From Phoronis ovalis (Eukaryota; Phoronida; Phoronidae), in assembly GCA_028565635.1 (NCBI GenBank), contig JAOXYB010038296.1, positions 1 to 13,424 on the forward strand: 13,424 nt of DNA. The letters run 5' to 3'. The notes below the pieces were generated by a model that was given only the letters and a program-made list of their open reading frames with translations, had not been told where the DNA came from and did not search any database. This document shows positions 9,211 through 13,424 of this stretch, one piece after another (the first letter of the stretch is position 1; every line of letters starts with the position of its first letter). Position numbers and translations under genes: made by a program.

Positions 9211-9345
9211 TGCGCTGAAGCAGTAACCAGTAGTGAGCAGAGATGCTCTCGAGGGGACACTCTACTGACTCGTTTTTCGAGGACGGAGATAGAATTTCTT
9301 CAAAAATGGCGGCCCTCAAATGACGTCATTATCATGTGACAGGAA
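9211..9345 (-). promoter_or_regulatory. Candidate FIBP promoter with YY1-like, CRE and E-box-like motifs
   Basis: Between the FIBP start codon and 9345 the base composition is less AT-rich. There is a YY1-like CAAAAATGGCGGC at about 9301-9313, a perfect CRE palindrome TGACGTCA at 9321-9328, and an E-box-like TCATGTGA at about 9332-9339. Clusters like this are typical of TATA-less housekeeping promoters in animals. The location about 90-130 bp upstream of the FIBP ATG fits. The transcription start site is not determined, and activity in both directions is possible. Confidence 0.6.
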
Positions 9346-10218
9346 TTCCTATACAAATGCGGAAGTACACAGTGCTAGATGTAGCTTTCCTTATCCCAGA
9401 CCATTCCATCGCAGCTAGTGATAAAAACGAAAAACATTTGTCAAAACGAAAAAAAATATAGGAACAACTTTACTTTGACATACGGCCCTCCTTTATGGGA
9501 GACAGAAAACATTCGTGTGACGAAGAATAGGTTTCATTACAAAAAGGAATCATACTTGTTTGGAATGTTCTGTTCATCATGAGAAATAATTCCATACACA
9601 GTCATTGCGTAAAGAAAATCTGCATCTTGAAAAGCATAAGTATGTAACATGCCTAGAAAGTAGGGATGAGAAAGTAAGGTAAATAGTTCTTAATAAAAAA
9701 ATATCAAATGTTCATTACGGCCCAAAAGGAAAATAAATCTCCCATTTTTATAATGAGGAGAATGTGCATGTTTTATTTACTTGTGTTTGGTAATGTTTAC
9801 CTTTAACTGAGGATTACGCGTGTAGTAGTGGCGACCATATCCCCTACAGATCATCATTGACCAATTAAAAAACAGTAAATTCACCATTCACCATCAATTT
9901 AAAAACCTAATTCACCGTTCACATAAAAGTCTACATAAAACAAAGTCAAATCAAAGCTCATAATATTGCTGACTTGTAAGACCTTGAGAGTCTTGCAGTA
10001 TACAGTTATGCAGTTTACAATTATTACATTGTTTTAAACAAGAAGTGGGCAATTTCCCTTTTGCTAACATACCAATTAGTAAGAAGCTGACATTTGAACT
10101 TTTAAAATATGTATTGGTGAAAAATTGCAGTTATTATTTTACACAGATACTTAAGGTGTTCAGAGATGAAATTCCAATTTTTAATAAGAATAAAAAAGCC
10201 GTTCTCCCCAAACATCAT

Positions 10219-10243
10219 TAATTATTTAATTAATTATTTAATG
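10219..10243. repeat. AT-rich short tandem/palindromic repeat
   Basis: Two overlapping copies of AATTATTTAATT-type sequence occur back to back. This is low-complexity sequence with no inferred function. Confidence 0.6.
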
Positions 10244-11350
10244 AATGGCTGATTATTATAAAGAAAAATTGTAATTACATTGTTTTAAAAAAATATAGAT
10301 AAGAATATAGGCTTTCATAAATAAAAACAATTATTTTACAAGTCTTACAAATGTTTTACTTAAAATTACAATTATAGGTACATCTACACATGTTTATGCA
10401 AAACGTCCATGAAACTCAAGACATTGATTACGAAGTGCAAGTGTTCTAGAAATCACAAGCATACAAATTATGTCAGAATTATTTCAATAAATACATAAAT
10501 ATTACACACATGCTTTTCATCTAAAACTATCTTTAAAAATGGATGTAAATGTCTGATAGGAGGAGTTCTCAGGATTTGTAAGTATATGGCATATAGTATG
10601 GGCTTCCGTTCCCGCCAAAATGTAATTACACGAATGAACAATACTTTTGAACGAACTAATGCTTTCTTAAATGATCTAAACAACTTGAAACTCGAATGAA
10701 TCATAAACATCAAATGCCCAAATGATACAAGTAAATTTCAAATGATGCAACAACACATGGTCAAATGAACTAATGCAAATCCATATAATTAAACAAAAAG
10801 CTTAAGTATATCATAAATTTTTTTTTTTAAATATATGGATAGTATACCATTAATTTATTTATTGAAAAATACATGCTCGCCAGCTGACCGTGGCTAAAAC
10901 ATGTACAGTTGTTATCATCACTATCATAAAGGACTATTTCAAAATGTATTAGGCCCAAATGGACATATTACACGATATTACCGAATATTCCTCCCTAATC
11001 TGAATAGTCTTGATGTTATCAGGGAACATGTATCTTTCTACATTTCATAAGAATCTATGAATCGATAATCCGTTTCCGGAAAAATTAAGTACAAGTAAAG
11101 GTCACGCAGTGTATGAATATGAAAACACAATAAAATAACATTGAAATTATAAAAAATATTATATAAAATAGGAAAATAATCGCTATTATGTAACGTATCT
11201 GAAAACATATTTGCATTATGTAATTATATAATCAAATTCGGATGATTTTTACTGACGATCAGTGATCCTAGATTACCACTAAGGGGTAAAACGACTAACA
11301 GATCAGAAGGCGTGTTGTTGCGAGGTGCACCACGATTGCGTAAGACTGCT

Positions 11351-11358
11351 CCTGTAAT
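11351..11358. repeat. Target-site duplication, left copy
   Basis: CCTGTAAT directly abuts the left terminus of the foldback element and is identical to the copy at the right end. Confidence 0.9.
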
Positions 11359-11809
11359 CACAGGGGCCTGGTGCTTTAAAAAATATGAATTGAATGAAAT
11401 AAATATATTTCCACTTCTGTCATTCACACTTATCACCACATGATCAAAAATCCTGCAAAAATGCCAAAAAAACTCGTATAAATGATCAATATAGCTCTTG
11501 GGTCCAAGGCAGCTCGTACATATATATAATAGTATCAAGGGTTGACACGAGAATTGAAAATTTCATGATTGAATTTTAAAAAAAAAAAAAAATTGCCAAT
11601 CAGCCCCTACACCCTCAAGAAACTTACTAGTACCAGAACAACTCTTAACTCCTTAAACTAGCGTCAAAAAATGTTTCCATCCACGTACCTCCACAGACAT
11701 ACGAAATATTCAACAACAAACTCAAAAGTTATCTCGAAGATGGTGATCCTTAAGGAAATTCACCTTTCACTCTAACTAGGCCACCGGAAATCGTCGCTGA
11801 TTTGACAAA
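11359..11809 (+). repeat. Left arm of foldback element
   Basis: This arm is complementary to 12328-11881. It includes a long A-run (about 11577-11592) matched by a T-rich run in the other arm. It ends inward at GACAAA (11804-11809). Confidence 0.9.
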
Positions 11810-11811
11810 GA

Positions 11812-11827
11812 TTCGTCAGCAGACGAA
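11812..11827. repeat. Small hairpin in the spacer of the foldback element
   Basis: TTCGTC and GACGAA flank a 4-base AGCA loop. The spacer (11810-11880) is not shared by the two arms. A second palindrome, ATTTCGAAAT, lies at 11845-11854. Confidence 0.75.
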
Positions 11828-11880
11828 GCATGGAGATTCTCGACATTTCGAAATTTCTGCCAATAGTTTGTGTACAAGCA

Positions 11881-12328
11881 TTTGTCCAATCAGCCACGAT
11901 TTCCGGTGGCCTAGTTAGAGTGAAAGGGGAATTTCCTTACGGATTACCGTCTTCGAGACAACTGTTGGGTTTGTTGTTGAATATTTCGTATGTCTGTGGA
12001 GGTACGTGGATGGAAACATTTTTTGACGCTAGTTTAAGGAGTTAAGAGTTGTTCTGGTAAGTTTCTTGAGGGTGTATGGGCTGATTGGCAAAAAATTATT
12101 TTTTTTAAAAATTCAACCATGAAATTTTCAATTCTATACGATACGAGCTGCCTTGGACCCAGGAGCTATATTGGTCATTTATACGAGTTTTGTTGGCATT
12201 TTTACAGGATTTTTGGCATTTTTGATCATTTGGTGATAAGTGTGAATGACAGCAGTGGAAATATATTTATTTCATTCAATTCATAGTTTTTATTCGTTTT
12301 ATATTTTTTAAAGCACCAGGCCCCTGTG
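11881..12328 (-). repeat. Right arm of foldback element
   Basis: This is the inverted copy of the left arm, starting inward at TTTGTC (11881-11886). A 71-codon plus-strand frame here (11830-12045) shows no domain and follows from the arm sequence. Confidence 0.9.
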
Positions 12329-12336
12329 CCTGTAAT
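12329..12336. repeat. Target-site duplication, right copy
   Basis: CCTGTAAT directly abuts the right terminus of the foldback element. It fixes the element boundaries to the base. Confidence 0.9.
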
Positions 12337-12402
12337 GATCAACTGAAAGTGAAACCGAATACTTGCATATGTCCGTTTTTACAGCCCAAGGATTACGCAG
12401 CT

Positions 12403-12426
12403 ATGATTAAGGCAGTTATACTTGTG
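12403..12426 (+). CDS. First coding exon of a GMPPA-like mannose-1-phosphate guanylyltransferase (partial)
   Basis: A 42-bp candidate exon (12385-12426) lies between TTTTTACAG and GTAAGT. The ATG at 12403 has G at -3 and starts eight codons, MIKAVILV. This matches the start of sugar-nucleotide pyrophosphorylases, closest to GMPPA, whose N-terminus continues with a Gly-Gly-x-x-x-Gly-Thr-Arg nucleotide-binding loop. Here the donor falls just before the expected Gly-Gly, so the loop would be on the next exon. I looked for that exon up to 13424 and did not find it, so the first intron would exceed 1 kb and the gene runs off the window. GMPPA-type proteins regulate or perform GDP-mannose synthesis in the cytosol. 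With only eight residues visible, the identity is tentative; GMPPB or another nucleotidyltransferase is possible. Confidence 0.5.
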
Positions 12427-12730
12427 GTAAGTTCCCAAATTCTTTTTAAACGAAAATACCTACATTCTATGTTTGGCGTTGTAATTAAAACAGTATGTTT
12501 TAAACTGGGAATCAGCAAATTTTTCGAAGTGAAAGGTCATACATGTTTTAAGGAGAATTTTACGCTAGCAATTACTTATTGTGGATTTAGAAACCGCATG
12601 TGATAAGGAAAAGTAACAGCAAAGTTTTCTGCTATTTGCTCACGTCACATGTTAAACTCACAATTAAACTATTGTTGAGCGATCATATTTCTATACAACA
12701 TTAATTGTGCTGAAAGGGTCGTTGTCGTAA

Positions 12731-12837
12731 GGGGTACTACAGAAGTGTACCCGGGGTACATTAACATATACAGATATGTACCTCTAAATTAGCAACTATC
12801 CAGAACCGTACCGGCCGGCTTCAGGCAGTATGTACCC
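12731..12837. repeat. Cluster of GTACC/GGTAC motifs with short hairpins
   Basis: Six GTACC or GGTAC words occur within about 107 bp. They include GGGGTAC (12731-12737), GTACCC (12747-12752) and GGGGTAC (12753-12759), which can pair with one another, and the palindrome CCGGCCGG near 12811-12818. It may be part of an old repeat element. Its function is unknown. Confidence 0.55.
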
Positions 12838-13104
12838 AGAAAAGGGAAATCTCGCATATAAGAGCGAGAGTTCCGGTCACGGAGTTTCATTGCAAACTCA
12901 CAGTGAAGATTTATGATTCAGTCCTATAATTAATTACCGCCTTGCGGAAATTGTCCGCAAAGTATTAAACCTGGGACTAATATAACTAAGAAAACATATA
13001 AATAAAAAATATTTGTGAGTAAAAAAAGAATCAAATTGAAATAGATTTTTTATGGTGAAATTGGCTCACGTGCGCATAAAAATAGACAATTTAAATTCTT
13101 GTGA

Positions 13105-13123
13105 TTTTTTTTTTGGGGGGGGG
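13105..13123. repeat. T10G9 homopolymer junction
   Basis: Ten T are followed directly by nine G. The G run is prone to length errors in sequencing and to slippage. Confidence 0.85.
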
Positions 13124-13424
13124 ATATTTTTGCTCTGGAGCAGCTTCTACTGGATGGATTTTCACAAAACAAACTGTAAAATAAAGGTAATATCTAGGTG
13201 TACCTGGGTGTACCTAAGAAAACTCTTGCAAATACCTTATTGCAAATTTGATCCACTTTACAAGCCTCCCATTCCAAATACTGAGAATCGCGATCCTAGG
13301 TATACCCAACCTGAGATGGCCCAGTTTGTTCTTAGTACATGCCACATGTCAATTATCCTTTGTTTATATGCTAAATTACTCCAGCCTATTGGTTAGAACA
13401 CCCTGTAGTTTGTCACATGGAGAT

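Larger units (their letters stand above)
9346..11358. other. AT-rich intergenic region, no confident gene
   Basis: About 2 kb separates the FIBP promoter from the foldback transposon. Most of it, especially 9900-11220, is extremely AT-rich with chance open frames. Two short minus-strand segments with splice-like edges (9537-9652 and 9801-9843) and a CpG-bearing patch at 11250-11346 stand out, but none gives a recognisable protein; they are discussed as findings. Minor simple repeats include ATTCACC copies near 9880-9920 and AATTATTTAATT copies near 10219-10243. Confidence 0.5.
11359..12328. mobile_element. Foldback (long-TIR) non-autonomous DNA transposon, hAT-type, with 8-bp TSD
   Basis: The element is 970 bp. 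Both ends begin CACAGGGGCCTGGTGCTTT, and the first 28 bases are identical. The inverted arms extend almost to the middle: left arm 11359-11809 and right arm 11881-12328, around a 71-bp spacer. It is flanked by a perfect 8-bp direct repeat, CCTGTAAT. An 8-bp duplication with CA ends is characteristic of hAT (also P) superfamily transposons. No transposase frame is present; open frames inside are by-products of the arms. The arms have diverged by substitutions and indels: an 18-bp gap near the ends, about 25 bp extra in the left arm near 11521-11546, and about 10 bp extra in the right arm near 12200. The insertion therefore does not look very recent. A transcript would fold into a long imperfect hairpin. 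Confidence 0.92.
12427..13424 (+). other. Presumed first intron of the GMPPA-like gene, no exon seen
   Basis: About 1 kb without a supportable exon. It contains a cluster of GTACC motifs at 12731-12837, a TATA-like CATATAAGAGCGAG near 12855-12868, a T10G9 homopolymer pair at 13105-13123, and a doubled GGTGTACCT at about 13197-13215. The 84- and 114-codon plus frames here show no domain that I recognise. Confidence 0.45.

Noticed and set aside
10468-10713. 81-codon minus-strand open frame
   Set aside because: It lies in very AT-rich sequence, is rich in Ile, Phe and Lys as expected by chance, and has no recognisable motif.
11830-12045. 71-codon plus-strand open frame as a gene
   Set aside because: It lies in the spacer and right arm of the foldback element, has no recognised domain and no splice or promoter support.
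12673-12794. A 122-bp TG...CA segment flanked by ACTAT as a solo LTR
   Set aside because: The 5-bp repeat was found after trying several start and end choices, so a chance match is likely; no TATA-polyA order or primer-binding site supports it.
13052-13396. 114-codon plus-strand open frame
   Set aside because: It runs through a T10G9 homopolymer and low-complexity sequence, with no domain or codon pattern.

Overview
The window looks like nuclear DNA of an invertebrate animal: AT-rich by eye, with genes split by short GT-AG introns and long non-coding stretches. A bivalve mollusc or another lophotrochozoan is my best guess. This rests on a TTC22-like TPR protein carrying a TIR domain (such proteins are abundant in bivalves) and on a well-conserved animal FIBP gene. 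The guess is inference, because nothing here is species-diagnostic.

Layout. Positions 1-608 are AT-rich 3' flank with a (TA)n microsatellite. Positions 609-2342 on the minus strand hold an intronless gene for a 577-residue TPR protein with a C-terminal TIR domain. Positions 2343-4583 are intergenic, with hairpins and one LTR-like patch. Positions 4584-9210 on the minus strand hold a complete ten-exon FIBP gene (acidic FGF intracellular-binding protein). I assembled it by hand; all splice phases agree and the product is 364 residues. About 110 bp upstream of its ATG is a compact promoter-like cluster (YY1-like, CRE and E-box-like motifs). Positions 9340-11358 are AT-rich, with only weak candidate exons. 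Positions 11359-12328 hold a 970-bp foldback DNA transposon with arms of about 450 bp and a perfect 8-bp target-site duplication, CCTGTAAT, indicating a hAT-type (or P-type) non-autonomous element. Immediately after it, on the plus strand, is a short exon (12385-12426) whose eight codons read like the N-terminus of a mannose-1-phosphate guanylyltransferase (GMPPA-like). The rest of that gene would lie beyond the window. Positions 12427-13424 would be its first intron and contain a cluster of GTACC motifs.

The three genes have no obvious shared pathway: TIR-TPR signalling (probably immune), an FGF-binding intracellular protein, and nucleotide-sugar synthesis. FIBP and the TIR-TPR gene are tandem on the minus strand; the GMPPA-like gene diverges from FIBP across about 3.2 kb. 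The most notable items are the TPR-TIR fusion and the foldback transposon, which sits about 75 bp upstream of a start codon and next to possible splice sites. I found no RNA genes, CRISPR arrays or bacterial-type operons.
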